Shown here one piece after another: positions 1-8,534 of a stretch of DNA of 64,000 nucleotides (position 1 is its first letter; each line of letters opens with the position of its first letter). The notes beneath the pieces were generated by a model. That model was not told where the DNA came from. It made no database searches and saw nothing but the letters and a program-made list of their open reading frames with translations. This stretch comes from Clostridiaceae bacterium (GTDB lineage: Bacteria > Bacillota > Clostridia > Lachnospirales > Lachnospiraceae), in NCBI GenBank assembly GCA_910575795.1, contig CAJTGE010000001.1, positions 62,001 to 126,000 on the forward strand, written 5' to 3'. The translations under genes and the position numbers were made by a program.

Positions 1-4
1 ATAT

Positions 5-40
5 TTTTCCTATCAAACGTGGTTAAAATCGTGGTAAATA
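5..40. repeat. Left end of the mobile element: flank repeat and integrase arm sites
   Basis: TTTTCCTAT at 5-13 matches the word at 11222-11230. It is followed by CGTGGTTAAA and CGTGGTAAAT, which resemble the DR2-type sites bound by the N-terminal domain of Tn916 Int. The position just beyond the int stop codon fits an attachment end. The assignment rests on pattern only. Confidence 0.55.
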
Positions 41-43
41 CTC

Positions 44-1237
44 TTATGCAATTAGACGCTGAACCTCTGATTTTGCCGTATCTATGGACGCATGAGCATA
101 CCAGTTCATCGTGATACTAATATTCGAATGCCCCATGATATACTGTAAATCCTTTGGGTTCATATTCTTGCTTGCCAGCCTTGTGCAGAACGTATGGCGT
201 AGCGTGTGCGGTGTGATATGTGGCAAGAAGTTGTCCTTGTGGTGTTTGTTGTATTTCTTTACCATACGGACAAATAAAGTGCTGTAATCAATGGCAACTT
301 TCGGCTTGCCTTTCGGATTGACAAATAGGAAGTTGCTCTGTCCGTCTATCACAAATGGTTCTGCTTTTGGGCGTTTCTTCATCACTCTATGGAATGCCTG
401 TATCGTTTCTTTGCTCAATGGTACTTGCCTTGTTCCGCTTTTCGTCTTAGGCGTTTCAATGTAATAGCCCTGTTCCTTGCTCTTTAGTAACTGGTGGTCA
501 ATAATCACAACCTCATGGATAAAATCAACGTCCATGACTGTCAGTCCGCACAATTCCGAGATACGAAGTCCTGTCTTTAACAGTATCAGCACATCATCAT
601 AATACTTGTGATACACATTGTCCGTCTTGATGAATGATAATAAGGCTTGCTCCTGTTCCTCTGTTAATGCGACTTTCTCTTTGGTATCATTTTCTAGGAC
701 TTCACTCAACTTAAAATCAAAAGGGTTTTTCCTTACGCAATCGTCTTGTATGGCAATATAGAATGACGCTTTTAACGAGCGTTTATGGTTGTTAATGGTA
801 TTGTAGGAAAAGCCCTTGTCTTTCATGCATAACGCCCATTCCTTAGCGTCAGAGGGTTTTATCGTATCAATGCTCCTAGCACCTAACTTGTCCTCTTTCA
901 ATAACCGCATGAGCTGTTCCCTTTGTTTCTGTGTGCTTTTCTTCACATTTGCCCTCTGTACGTTCTGTTTGGCATAAAGTTGGCAAAGCGTCATTTTCTT
1001 GCCTGTGCTGTCGATACCGTCCTCTATATCCCGTCTTATCTGCTGTTCCAGTTCTCGAAGTGAGGGTTTTTCCCGCTTTCCCTTTGGTGTCGGGTCTGTG
1101 GGTGTCAATCTCCAAGCATACACATATTTTGTGTTTCCAAATGCGTCCACATATTTATATAAGTATTTTCCGTCTGTTCGTTGGCTCTCTCCAGTATGCA
1201 GGATACGTCCTTTGTTATCCCGTCTTTTTTCTTTCAT
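44..1237 (-). CDS. int: Tn916-family tyrosine recombinase (integrase)
   Basis: This site-specific recombinase would excise and integrate the element. The 397-residue protein has the length and layout of Tn916 Int (405 aa): an N-terminal arm-binding domain in the first 70 residues or so, a SAM-like core-binding domain around 80-180 (motif MTLCQLYAKQN), then the catalytic domain. The catalytic set is visible as R225 in LKTGLRISEL, H344 and R347 in TPHTLRHTF, H370 in GHSNIS and nucleophile Y380 in NWYAH. The start follows a good ribosome site, and the xis gene lies 78 bases upstream in the same direction. The stop codon is only about 30 bases from the presumed element end, as in Tn916. It is intact and very likely functional. 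Confidence 0.95.
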   Translation of the reverse strand: MKEKRRDNKGRILHTGESQRTDGKYLYKYVDAFGNTKYVYAWRLTPTDPTPKGKREKPSLRELEQQIRRDIEDGIDSTGKKMTLCQLYAKQNVQRANVKKSTQKQREQLMRLLKEDKLGARSIDTIKPSDAKEWALCMKDKGFSYNTINNHKRSLKASFYIAIQDDCVRKNPFDFKLSEVLENDTKEKVALTEEQEQALLSFIKTDNVYHKYYDDVLILLKTGLRISELCGLTVMDVDFIHEVVIIDHQLLKSKEQGYYIETPKTKSGTRQVPLSKETIQAFHRVMKKRPKAEPFVIDGQSNFLFVNPKGKPKVAIDYSTLFVRMVKKYNKHHKDNFLPHITPHTLRHTFCTRLASKNMNPKDLQYIMGHSNISITMNWYAHASIDTAKSEVQRLIA

Positions 1238-1315
1238 GGTGTCTGCTCCTTTCCTTGTTGGAAAGAGCCTTGATATGACTTGTTTTCATCATAACACATA
1301 CAAGGCTCATTTGCA

Positions 1316-1543
1316 CTAGATAGCGTCCAATTTATCAATGACCTGTTCAAACTGTCGGCGTTTAATCTGTATGCGGTTGCCATTCATAATGAGCCAGCCA
1401 GCGTCCTTGTTTTCCTCTGCCAATCTTCTCAGCTTGTTTTCTCCGATACGAAAATATTTTGACGCTTCTTCAATGGTAAGGGTGTATTTTTCCCAAACAG
1501 GAATATCCTGTGCATTACTCATAAAACACCCCCTCACTTTCAA
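1316..1543 (-). CDS. xis: Tn916-like excisionase
   Basis: This small (75 aa) DNA-bending protein works with Int to favour excision. The core, from [18 protein letters not shown] through [14 protein letters not shown] to [11 protein letters not shown], is the winged-helix excisionase fold and closely resembles Tn916 Xis (67 aa). It sits directly upstream of int and its start overlaps the 3' end of the relaxase gene by 29 bases. The first possible start adds MKVRGCF; the internal methionine MSNAQDIP may be the real start. No defect is visible. Confidence 0.92.
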   Translation of the reverse strand: MKVRGCFMSNAQDIPVWEKYTLTIEEASKYFRIGENKLRRLAEENKDAGWLIMNGNRIQIKRRQFEQVIDKLDAI

Positions 1544-2657
1544 TGACCCCTGCTATATCCGTACTCATCTGTTCCACTATCATTTCCTGTTTTTCGGAAA
1601 GGTGTGTAGCTTCATCAATCATTTTCATATAGTTTGAGCCTGTCAGCCTGTCGATTTCCTCTATCATCATAATGGACGGCATGACCTGTTTTTCCAGCCA
1701 TTGCAGGGTGCGTTCCATATTGACGGGTACAGGTTTCATTTCAAAAGGCAGATTGTCATGGGAAATGAATATCTCCCACAATGGATAGTCGGGAAAGTCC
1801 ACAAAATCGGTAATGAGATAAAACACCAACCCATGAGGGTTATACGTCAGTAACAATTCCTCGACTGCCTGTACTGCCTTTGTACCACGCAGACGAATTT
1901 CAAAACGGTTGATAATATCCGTATGTTTCTTTTTTGTTGCCTGTTCCTTTTGTTTTTCATACAGGCAGAAATATTTCGTGCCTGTCTTTGAGCCGATATA
2001 GAGCGTGTCCGCTAAATTGCGTTTTTTTCCGCTTAATTTTCCACCCTGCACATTTTCATAGTTTTTACAGCGACATTCCGCACCGCCGTTTCTGTATTTT
2101 TCAGATAAGACAGGAATATCCAGCAGACCGCACATATCGTTGACTGCCAAGTCAAATCGACGGATAAGACCGCCACAGTCAAGACAGCGGTTTAAGAATG
2201 AATACCAATCCCTATTCTGTGCCTGCAAGACATATTCCATGTTGCGTGAGCCTGCTCCTTTTAATTCCAAGAATACGCCCATGTGTTCCTCATCAGAAGC
2301 CATGACCTTGATTTCCCCGTAGGCGTAATGCTCCTTATAGCCATAATATCCATAGTCATAATGGATAAAATAGTCTGCTTTCATGCCGAGTACCTTTCGG
2401 ATAACTTCCAATGCATTAGTCGTTGGAAATCGGACGGACAGATAATCAACAAGCAGATAAAAAGGCTTATCACAGACATAGTAATTCAGACAACGCAGGA
2501 TAATGTTCTGTGTTTCCCTGCTGGCGTTGGCTTTTCCATTCTCAAAGCGGTTGATACTATATCTTGATACATGGGTAAGATTTGCAAGTTCTCCTTGTGA
2601 AAGACCGCTGGCAAGACGTTTGTTCTTCATTTCAAGTGCAAATTCTAAGTTGTTCAT
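1515..2657 (-). CDS. mobT: MobT-type relaxase / replication initiation factor (Rep_trans), Tn916 Orf20-like
   Basis: This is the DNA-nicking protein that would start transfer and rolling-circle replication at oriT. Residues 1-60 form an XRE-type HTH ([18 protein letters not shown]), followed by the Rep_trans domain typical of Tn916 Orf20 and ICEBs1 NicK relatives. Tyrosines in that domain, such as [15 protein letters not shown], are seen but the nicking Tyr is not assigned. I chose the ATG at 2657 because GGAGGAAAATA lies immediately upstream. A longer open frame to 2891 has no ribosome site and would run across the oriT hairpin. The gene precedes xis and int and lies directly downstream of the oriT candidate. 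Confidence 0.88.
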   Translation of the reverse strand: MNNLEFALEMKNKRLASGLSQGELANLTHVSRYSINRFENGKANASRETQNIILRCLNYYVCDKPFYLLVDYLSVRFPTTNALEVIRKVLGMKADYFIHYDYGYYGYKEHYAYGEIKVMASDEEHMGVFLELKGAGSRNMEYVLQAQNRDWYSFLNRCLDCGGLIRRFDLAVNDMCGLLDIPVLSEKYRNGGAECRCKNYENVQGGKLSGKKRNLADTLYIGSKTGTKYFCLYEKQKEQATKKKHTDIINRFEIRLRGTKAVQAVEELLLTYNPHGLVFYLITDFVDFPDYPLWEIFISHDNLPFEMKPVPVNMERTLQWLEKQVMPSIMMIEEIDRLTGSNYMKMIDEATHLSEKQEMIVEQMSTDIAGVIESEGVFYE

Positions 2658-2800
2658 TATTTTCCTCCAATCCCACAATAGCCTTGAAATACCTGTAAAC
2701 CAACTTTCAAAATGTGTGAACTGTACTATCTTCTTAAAACTTCTCATTACTACATATAACTTTGGGATTGTATGGTTTTTGACTTGTCTTTTGTGTAATA

Positions 2801-2828
2801 GTGCCCCCCTGTTAGATGACGGGGGCAC
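2801..2828 (-). other. oriT: Origin of transfer (oriT) hairpin, Tn916/ICEBs1 type
   Basis: A perfect 8-base inverted repeat, GTGCCCCC and GGGGGCAC, surrounds a 12-base loop. Read on the minus strand, the loop side contains CTAACAG next to the G-run. From memory, ICEBs1 and Tn916 oriT sites have the same C-run / CTAACAGG / G-run arrangement and lie just upstream of the relaxase gene, as here (144 bases before the mobT start). This is strong by pattern; nicking is not shown. Confidence 0.8.
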
Positions 2829-2849
2829 AGACAAGGCTCGCAGGCTCGC

Positions 2850-2945
2850 CAGCCGACAAAGCATTTCCGTCCTTTGACGGCAAGCCGTCATGGCGTTGTT
2901 GCTGACGCGCGCCAGCAGTCCTACAATGCTTTGTCAGCTAGTCCT
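2850..2945. other. Structured non-coding region beside oriT, possible single-strand origin
   Basis: GACAAAGCATT near 2859 pairs with AATGCTTTGTC near 2925. Inside lie a TGACGGC-AA-GCCGTCA hairpin and a TGCTG/CAGCA hairpin, giving a nested cruciform. Tn916 and ICEBs1 carry a single-strand origin near oriT, so that is the obvious candidate role. A terminator or regulator site is possible. The rest of 2946-3165 is AT-rich and presumably holds the promoter of the XRE gene. Confidence 0.45.
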
Positions 2946-3180
2946 CTTTTGCCTTTTCTAACAAGTTCCATTTCAACCGATATTCATATCTACGGGTTTA
3001 ATCAGATAGGCATTTCTTTTTGAATGTTTTTGTATTTCATTCTATTGTGCTTATTCATTTACAAGAACATAGTAATCCCTATATGCTTATTTGTCAATAT
3101 GTTTTTTTGTCTTTACAAATCATATTAAGCATGATAGACTTACAATAACGAAGATATAACGAGATATGGAGGGTTATGCA

Positions 3181-3801
3181 ATGAAAATAAGCCATTTAGG
3201 AAATAATATACAGACCATAAGAAAATTTAGAGGAATGAAACAACAGGAGCTTGCGGACAAAATCGGTATCAATATGCAGAGCCTTTCCAAGATTGAAAGA
3301 GGGTTGAATTATCCTGCTTATGAAACGCTGGAAAAGATAATGGAAGTGCTGGACGTAACGCCCAATGAATTGTTATCGGGGGAATGGAAATATATAAATC
3401 AGTCCGAAAAGGAAGTCTGCCAGTTTTTAAGAGCCGAAGAACGTCTAAACGCAGAATTGAAACATGGACATTATGATAACTTCTTTGACAGCGAGGAAGA
3501 ATGGTTGGAATATGAGTTAGAAAAGTTACGGGAATATATTACCGACTACATCAACGGAAAGAGCATTGAAGCGTCTGACCTTTACCCAATCAAAGAATTT
3601 ATCCAGCATTTGAAATTTCAAAAAATGTTAGACCGTTATGATGATTTATACAGCATGGATATGTTCGGGGAAAGCACAGAGGGATACAAATATACAACGC
3701 CATACTATTCTTTTAAAAGGATAAACCCGAACTCAAAAAAAGATATGGAACTGTTACGGGAAGTATTAAAGAATAAGCATTTTGATGATGAGGACGAGTA
3801 A
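3181..3801 (+). CDS. XRE-family transcriptional regulator with acidic C-terminal extension
   Basis: The N-terminal 60 residues form a clear HTH_3 domain (GMKQQELADKIGINMQSLSK). Residues about 75-206 are charged and rich in Glu/Asp/Lys, with no domain I recognise. The ATG at 3181 is preceded by GGAGG at 3169-3173; an in-frame ATG at 3166 lies upstream of that site and is less likely. The gene diverges from the relaxase/xis/int block, with oriT between them, so it may control the mobility genes. A strong terminator follows. Confidence 0.8.
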   Translation: MKISHLGNNIQTIRKFRGMKQQELADKIGINMQSLSKIERGLNYPAYETLEKIMEVLDVTPNELLSGEWKYINQSEKEVCQFLRAEERLNAELKHGHYDNFFDSEEEWLEYELEKLREYITDYINGKSIEASDLYPIKEFIQHLKFQKMLDRYDDLYSMDMFGESTEGYKYTTPYYSFKRINPNSKKDMELLREVLKNKHFDDEDE

Positions 3802-3824
3802 TCTTTTTCCTCTTGCGAGAAGAT

Positions 3825-3905
3825 ACAGCAAATAAAAAGCCCGATCAAGAGTGCAAAGTACCACCAATGGTGGCAAAGCTCTTGACAGGGCTTTTTATTT
3901 GCTGT
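3825..3905 (+). terminator. Strong stem-loop terminator after the XRE gene
   Basis: ACAGCAAATAAAAAGCCC pairs with GGGCTTTTTATTTGCTGT. A second inner stem, TCAAGAG/CTCTTGA, and a small CCACCA/TGGTGG hairpin lie within. The A-rich and T-rich arms make it work in both directions. Confidence 0.8.
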
Positions 3906-4034
3906 GTTGGGTAATCAAGAGGAAGAAAGGGATAAAATCTAATTTGTGGCAAATCAGGCAATATCAACGCAAGTGTCGCAGTTTGACTTAGTGCTAGAAA
4001 AAAGCGAAAGCAACTGGAAGATTGTTAGATAGCT

Positions 4035-4078
4035 AAAAAGGGCTTGCACCCATAGATGATGTGGCTGCAAGCCTTTTT
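4035..4078 (+). terminator. Rho-independent terminator
   Basis: AAAAAGGGCTTGCA pairs with TGCAAGCCTTTTT and ends in a T-run. The stretch from 3906 to 4223 holds this hairpin and nothing that reads as a gene. Confidence 0.7.
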
Positions 4079-4223
4079 ATAAATTACTGCTTTCATAGCT
4101 TGTGAAGCCTTTTTTTGCTTCTTGAAATGCATTTAGCTGTTTATCCTCATTCATGATATATCATAGTCTTTACTGAAATAAGCAGATATTCATAAAAAAA
4201 CTTCTGCAATTCTTGTAATTGAC

Positions 4224-4273
4224 TTGACAGGCGAACAAATAGTAGCTAAAATAAAAGAGAACAAACGGTAGCC
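4224..4273 (+). promoter_or_regulatory. Promoter with direct-repeat operator for the TetR/flavodoxin operon
   Basis: TTGACA at 4224-4229 and TAAAAT at 4247-4252 are 17 bases apart, an ideal sigma-A promoter. Two direct copies of AACAAAyrGTAGCy (4234-4247 and 4260-4273, 26 bases apart) bracket the -10 box. They are candidate binding sites for the TetR protein encoded downstream, although TetR sites are usually palindromic. Confidence 0.65.
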
Positions 4274-4294
4274 AAATAGAAAGGAGCTAAGACT

Positions 4295-4735
4295 ATGTTA
4301 AAATTATACTTTGGAAACTGCATTGCTATTATCAGTACACTTTTATTGGGCGCAAACATCGGCTATATGCTATGGGGATATTTAAGTCGGGCGACAATTC
4401 AAAAATGGGGAATGATTATCCTGTTCTTTATCCTGATTCACGGTGCATTGTGGTATTTTGCTAACGTCCGTGATTTGTATTCTAACTCTATTATAAACGC
4501 TACTGACGGCAGCGTAGAAATGGGATTGTTTTCGGTCAGCAGTATTCAATCCATTGTCTTTTGGGTAGCAAGTGTGATTATATGGTTGCTTGGGATAATA
4601 TCAATCTTCAAACCACAATACAGGCAAAATATTTTTTACATTATTGTTGTTATAAGTATCATACAAATCGCATTTATTGAATCTTCTCGTATATGGCTTT
4701 ATAACTCTGTTCCTACTCGTTTTGATTATATGTAA
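4295..4735 (+). CDS. Small four-helix membrane protein, function unknown
   Basis: This 146-residue protein has four hydrophobic segments at roughly 5-28, 38-56, 83-105 and 111-131, so it is an integral membrane protein. I do not recognise a family. The start has AAGGAG eight bases upstream. It is the first gene of a three-gene operon with a TetR regulator (13 bases downstream) and a flavodoxin-like protein, behind a strong promoter. The context suggests a stress or drug-response membrane protein, but that is inference. Confidence 0.75.
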   Translation: MLKLYFGNCIAIISTLLLGANIGYMLWGYLSRATIQKWGMIILFFILIHGALWYFANVRDLYSNSIINATDGSVEMGLFSVSSIQSIVFWVASVIIWLLGIISIFKPQYRQNIFYIIVVISIIQIAFIESSRIWLYNSVPTRFDYM

Positions 4736-4748
4736 GTGAGGTATTTAC

Positions 4749-5378
4749 ATGGGTAAAAGAAATACAAAAGAAGTTATTTTATATGAATCATTAAAACTAT
4801 TTGCAGACAAAGGTTATGACGGGGTAACGGTACGCGACATTGCAGCAGAAGTAGGAATTAAGCAAAGCTCTTTATACAAGCATTACAAAAGCAAACAAGA
4901 AATCTTTGATACATTGGTAGACACAATGCAATTACGGTTTAAAGACGCTTCTGCTTCCTTTCAGTTACCTAATGGTGAGTTGAGAGAAATTGCAAAAGAA
5001 TACGCAACAGGTGGAAACGAGATTTTAAAGAGAATCAGTAGTGAAATTTTCCATTTTTACTTGAAAGACCCCTATGCTTCACAATTTCGTAAAATGCTTT
5101 CCATTGAGAAATACAAAAATGAGGAAATAGACCGTATCTATCGAGAAGTATATATAGATACTGCAATTTCCTATCAAGCTGCTCTTTTTGAAGAAATGGT
5201 AAAACAAGGATTTATGCGACAAGCCAAACCCGAAGTCATGGCATTACAATTCTTTGCACCGATTTTTCTCTTGCTCAATAAATATGATGGTATAGCTGAA
5301 AAGGAAAAAGAGGCAATAGAAATGTTGGGAAAGCATATAGAACAGTTTGACATGATTTACCGGAAGGAGGAGATTTGA
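4749..5378 (+). CDS. TetR/AcrR-family transcriptional regulator
   Basis: This is a repressor-type DNA-binding protein of 209 residues. The N-terminal TetR HTH is obvious, from SLKLFADKGYDGVTVRDI through AAEVGIKQSSLYKHY to KSKQEIFD (residues about 10-55). The remainder is the helical ligand-binding and dimerisation half, which varies in the family. It lies in an operon between the membrane protein and the flavodoxin gene, whose start overlaps its stop as TGATG. It probably autoregulates the operon through the repeats at 4234-4273. Confidence 0.9.
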   Translation: MGKRNTKEVILYESLKLFADKGYDGVTVRDIAAEVGIKQSSLYKHYKSKQEIFDTLVDTMQLRFKDASASFQLPNGELREIAKEYATGGNEILKRISSEIFHFYLKDPYASQFRKMLSIEKYKNEEIDRIYREVYIDTAISYQAALFEEMVKQGFMRQAKPEVMALQFFAPIFLLLNKYDGIAEKEKEAIEMLGKHIEQFDMIYRKEEI

Positions 5379-5863
5379 TGAAAACAGCAATCGTATACGC
5401 TACAAAATATGGCTGTACAAAAAGATGTGCAGAAATTCTAAAGTCTTACCTTAAAGGCGAAGTAACCATACTTTCAGTTAAAGCAGATAAAATTAATTTA
5501 TCGCAATATGACGCTGTTTTTATAGGTGGTTCTGTATATATGGGTAAAATCCAGAAAGAAATTACCCAGTTTTGTAAACGTAATTTAAAACAACTCCTGC
5601 AAAAAAAGTTAGGACTATTCGCTTGCTGCTATACGCCAAAAGATACACAAGGTTTTTTTGAAACTCTTTTTCCAGCGGAGTTATTAAGTCATGCGACTTA
5701 TGTAACTTCCGTTGGTGGTGAAATGGACTACGAACAAATGAACTTTCTTTACAGAAAGATGTTTCAATCCTTAAAGAAAATCGACGGATTTAACGAGGGA
5801 TTTACCGAACCTCAAATAAACAAGGTTGAGATTAAGAAATTAGCAGAAGCAATCATTAAGTGA
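5378..5863 (+). CDS. Flavodoxin-domain protein (HemG/flavodoxin family)
   Basis: This FMN-binding electron carrier or oxidoreductase has 161 residues. The FMN phosphate loop motif at the N-terminus is AIVYATKYGCTKRCAE, with the T-x-T/Y-G-x-T pattern. VFIGGSVYMGKIQKEI corresponds to the second flavin loop and resembles menaquinone-dependent protoporphyrinogen oxidase HemG-like flavodoxins. ATG at 5378 follows GGAAGGAGG and overlaps the tetR stop, so the two genes are translationally coupled. Partner and substrate are unknown. Confidence 0.85.
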   Translation: MKTAIVYATKYGCTKRCAEILKSYLKGEVTILSVKADKINLSQYDAVFIGGSVYMGKIQKEITQFCKRNLKQLLQKKLGLFACCYTPKDTQGFFETLFPAELLSHATYVTSVGGEMDYEQMNFLYRKMFQSLKKIDGFNEGFTEPQINKVEIKKLAEAIIK

Positions 5864-5895
5864 CCCACATGTTATTTTTAGAATGAGGTGGTTTA

Positions 5896-6084
5896 GTGCG
5901 AGGAAAACAGTGGATATTATGTCCTATATGTGGAAACAAGACAAGATTAAAAATTAGGGAAGATACGGAGTTGATAAACTTTCCGCTATATTGCCCTAAG
6001 TGCAAGCAGGAATCACTAATCAATATTAGAGAATTTAATATAACAGTCATCAAAGAGCCAGACGCTAAGACGCAGAGCCGATAA
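5896..6084 (+). CDS. Cysteine-rich KTR domain protein
   Basis: This 62-residue zinc-ribbon-like protein has two CPxC knuckles (CPICGNKTRLKIRED and CPKCKQ), the signature of the Cys_rich_KTR family. These are common passengers of Firmicutes mobile elements, often beside resistance genes. The start codon is GTG, with GAGGTGG upstream. It ends at a clear terminator. The function is unknown; nucleic-acid binding is plausible. Confidence 0.85.
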   Translation: MRGKQWILCPICGNKTRLKIREDTELINFPLYCPKCKQESLINIREFNITVIKEPDAKTQSR

Positions 6085-6126
6085 TTTAGAGGGTTTATAC
6101 CTCATAGATTATTGGCTCATTTTTAT
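6075..6126 (+). terminator. Rho-independent terminator
   Basis: GAGCCGATAAT pairs with ATTATTGGCTC and is followed by a T-rich tail. It overlaps the end of the KTR gene. A second ATTTTTATTGCTT inverted repeat follows at about 6119-6172 and could serve the convergent XRE gene. Confidence 0.75.
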
Positions 6127-6175
6127 TGCTTGCTCCATACGCTGTATGATCTGTAAAGCAATAAAAATGGAGGAA

Positions 6176-6529
6176 CTAATCTTCCTCCACTTCCTTAGAT
6201 TTAATGATACCGTCAGCAACACTTTCCATGATTACCATTTCTTTGTCATTGAATGTATCAAGTTGCTTTTCCAGTCGCCTACGGTTAGTGTTCTTTACTT
6301 GACCGCTGGCAGGTAAGAAAAATTCATCAACAGACACGTTGAGTAAAGATACTAGGTCATAAAGTACCTGTAAGCTTGGGTGTTGCCCCTTGTTCTCAAT
6401 ATTCGTTAAATAGCGTGGGTCAATCTCAATCATTGCACCCACCTGTTCACGAGTTAAACCTTGTTTTTTACGGGCTTCTTTTATCGCAAGCCCAAACGCC
6501 TTAAAATCGTACTTATCTTCTTTTTTCAA
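6176..6529 (-). CDS. XRE-family regulator, mobile-element type
   Basis: The 117-residue protein has an HTH_3 domain in its first 70 residues ([20 protein letters not shown]). A short helical tail ([14 protein letters not shown]-like, [10 protein letters not shown]) is typical of a family carried on Tn916-like and Tn1549-like elements of Clostridia, in the position of Tn916 Orf9. The apparent start is TTG, without a good ribosome site, so the start is uncertain. A broken relative lies at 60986-61284. Confidence 0.85.
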   Translation of the reverse strand: MKKEDKYDFKAFGLAIKEARKKQGLTREQVGAMIEIDPRYLTNIENKGQHPSLQVLYDLVSLLNVSVDEFFLPASGQVKNTNRRRLEKQLDTFNDKEMVIMESVADGIIKSKEVEED

Positions 6530-6596
6530 TATAATAAAATATGTTTTGAAATATTGAGCTTAAACATGTAAGATATTTCACATAGGAGATGATAAA

Positions 6597-6956
6597 ATGA
6601 AACTTAGAGAAAGCTATACATGTCCATTAGAACTTGTTCATGATATTATAAAGGGAAAATGGAAAACGATAATTATTTTTCAACTTAGAAATGGAAAATG
6701 CTCTTTTTCCGAACTCCATCACAGTATAGCAGGAATTACTCAAAAAATGCTATTGGAACAACTGCGTGAATTAAAACACTTTGGCTTAATTGATAAAAAA
6801 ACATATGATGGATATCCTCTAAAAGTAGAATACTTTTTAACTGGACAGGGAGAAAAGATGCTATCAGCAATTAAGATAATGCAAGAAATTGGTATAGATT
6901 ACATGGTAGAGCATGGTATGACAGAAATCCTTGATGAAAAAGGAATTTGTTATTAA
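6597..6956 (+). CDS. HxlR-family transcriptional regulator (first of a pair)
   Basis: This 119-residue winged-helix protein has the HxlR hallmarks CPLELVHDIIKGKW near the N-terminus and GITQKMLLEQLRELKHFGLI in the recognition region. A conserved cysteine, in YTCPLE, is often the redox or aldehyde sensor in this family. It is very similar to the second HxlR at 7581, so the pair arose by duplication. RBS AGGAGATG precedes the ATG. It probably controls the cysteine hydrolase and PEBP genes that follow. Confidence 0.92.
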   Translation: MKLRESYTCPLELVHDIIKGKWKTIIIFQLRNGKCSFSELHHSIAGITQKMLLEQLRELKHFGLIDKKTYDGYPLKVEYFLTGQGEKMLSAIKIMQEIGIDYMVEHGMTEILDEKGICY

Positions 6957-7045
6957 ACTCTATCATATACACGAAAAAGTAAGTAATTTACTTAGAAACT
7001 ATTATCTTATATTATTTAATTAGAATTAAGAGAGGATATGAGAGT

Positions 7046-7597
7046 ATGAAAAAAGCATTACTTATTATTGATGTGCAGAATGATTATTTTCCTAATGGAA
7101 AGTGCCAGTTGTATAAACCAGAGATTGCGTTGAATACAATAAAAGATTTATTGAAAATTTTTAGAAAGCAAAACTTGCCAATTATTTACATTCGCCATGA
7201 GTCTATCCATGGAACATTTTTTAATCCAAATACAAATGGTGTACAAATCCATAATGATATTAAACCATTAGATACAGAAACAGTTATTGTTAAACATTAT
7301 CCAAATAGTTTTTATGAAACGAATTTGCAAAACAAACTGGTAGAGAATGAGGTAACGGAATTGGTTGTTTGTGGAATGATGACACATATGTGTATTGACA
7401 CAACTATAAGAGCTGCCAAAGATTATGGCTATGAGATTACACTAATATCAAATGGTTGTGCGACCAAGGAATTAAAATGGAATGGAGTCAATATCCCAGC
7501 AGATACAGTTCAAAGCATATTTATGGCTTCTTTAAATCAGAAATTTGCTAATGTTATTACAAGCACGGAGTTTTCGTCAAATGAAATTACGAGATGA
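7046..7597 (+). CDS. Cysteine hydrolase of the isochorismatase family
   Basis: The 183-residue protein begins ALLIIDVQNDYFP, containing the catalytic Asp of the isochorismatase-like fold. A Lys (IVKHYPNSF) follows, and then the nucleophile region VVCGMMTHMCIDTTIRAA with the Cys in MTHMC. Members hydrolyse nicotinamide, isochorismate or small amides; the substrate here is unknown. It lies between two HxlR regulators and overlaps the second by 17 bases. Confidence 0.9.
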   Translation: MKKALLIIDVQNDYFPNGKCQLYKPEIALNTIKDLLKIFRKQNLPIIYIRHESIHGTFFNPNTNGVQIHNDIKPLDTETVIVKHYPNSFYETNLQNKLVENEVTELVVCGMMTHMCIDTTIRAAKDYGYEITLISNGCATKELKWNGVNIPADTVQSIFMASLNQKFANVITSTEFSSNEITR

Positions 7598-7946
7598 ATA
7601 TACATGTCCTTTGGAATTAATTCATGATATGATAAAGGGAAAATGGAAGCCAATTATTTTATGGCGCTTACGATTAGGTGCTACTTCATTATCTAAATTA
7701 GAGAATGATATTGATGGAATTACACAAAAAATGCTTTTGGAACATTTAAAGGAACTTATAGATTATGGATTTGTTGATAAAAAAACATTTTCTGGTTATC
7801 CACTTCATGTCGAGTATTTTTTGACGGAAGATATGGGAAATCAAATACTAGAAGCATTACGAATTATGCAACATATAGGGATTGAATATTTAAAGAAAAA
7901 TGGAATGGAAAATGAATTAACTGAGAAACACGTGATTCCAGACTAA
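7581..7946 (+). CDS. HxlR-family transcriptional regulator (second of a pair)
   Basis: This winged-helix HxlR protein of about 121 residues carries YTCPLELIHDMIKGKW and GITQKMLLEHLKELIDYG, close to the first HxlR. I use the ATG at 7581 because the homologous N-terminus begins MKLRDEYTCP and GGAG lies ten bases upstream. A longer frame from 7545 would add a stretch encoded inside the hydrolase gene. It is coupled to the hydrolase gene. Two paralogous sensors may respond to related reactive compounds. Confidence 0.9.
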   Translation: MKLRDEYTCPLELIHDMIKGKWKPIILWRLRLGATSLSKLENDIDGITQKMLLEHLKELIDYGFVDKKTFSGYPLHVEYFLTEDMGNQILEALRIMQHIGIEYLKKNGMENELTEKHVIPD

Positions 7947-8033
7947 TACCTACAAAAAAGTGGGTAATTTACGTTTTGCTTCCTCTTTGTTAATATATAT
8001 CTGAAATTAAACGATATACAAGGAGGAAAATTT

Positions 8034-8534
8034 ATGTATATTTCAAGTATAGGAATTTCTAATGGAATTATTGAAAAAAAATATGGTAGTCATGGAGTGC
8101 AATTCAATGAAAATGATGTGCCAACGTATTCAATTCCGTTCAAAATTGAAAATGCACCAGATAAAACGGTTTCCTTTGCCTTTATACTGGAAGATAAAGA
8201 CGCATATCCAGTGACGGGTTTTATATGGGTGCATTGGTTAGGAGCTAATCTAACAAGAAGTGAATTAAAGGAAAACGAAAGCCAGACAGCAAAGGACTTT
8301 ATACAAGGTGCGAATAGCTGGACAAGCATATTGGGGAATCAGCAAACCAGAGAACAGGCAAGCTGTTATGGTGGAATGGCACCACCAGATAAAGCACATA
8401 TTTATGAGCTTCATGTATTTGCCCTTGATAAACTGCTTGATTTAAAAAACGGATTTTATCTTAATGAACTCTATCAAGAAATGGAGGGGCACATCCTTGA
8501 AGAAGCTGTACTAAAAGGGTTGTATGAAAAGTAA
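8034..8534 (+). CDS. YbhB/YbcL-type PEBP (Raf-kinase-inhibitor-like) protein
   Basis: This 166-residue cytosolic protein has the phosphatidylethanolamine-binding fold. The typical bacterial signatures are visible: VPTYSIPFKIENAP, ILEDKDAYPVTGFIWVHW and CYGGMAPPDKAHIYELHVFA (the PPDxxH ligand-pocket segment). RBS AAGGAGG. The 3' end overlaps the FUSC-like gene by 11 bases, so the two are coupled. The bacterial function is not well defined. Confidence 0.92.
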   Translation: MYISSIGISNGIIEKKYGSHGVQFNENDVPTYSIPFKIENAPDKTVSFAFILEDKDAYPVTGFIWVHWLGANLTRSELKENESQTAKDFIQGANSWTSILGNQQTREQASCYGGMAPPDKAHIYELHVFALDKLLDLKNGFYLNELYQEMEGHILEEAVLKGLYEK

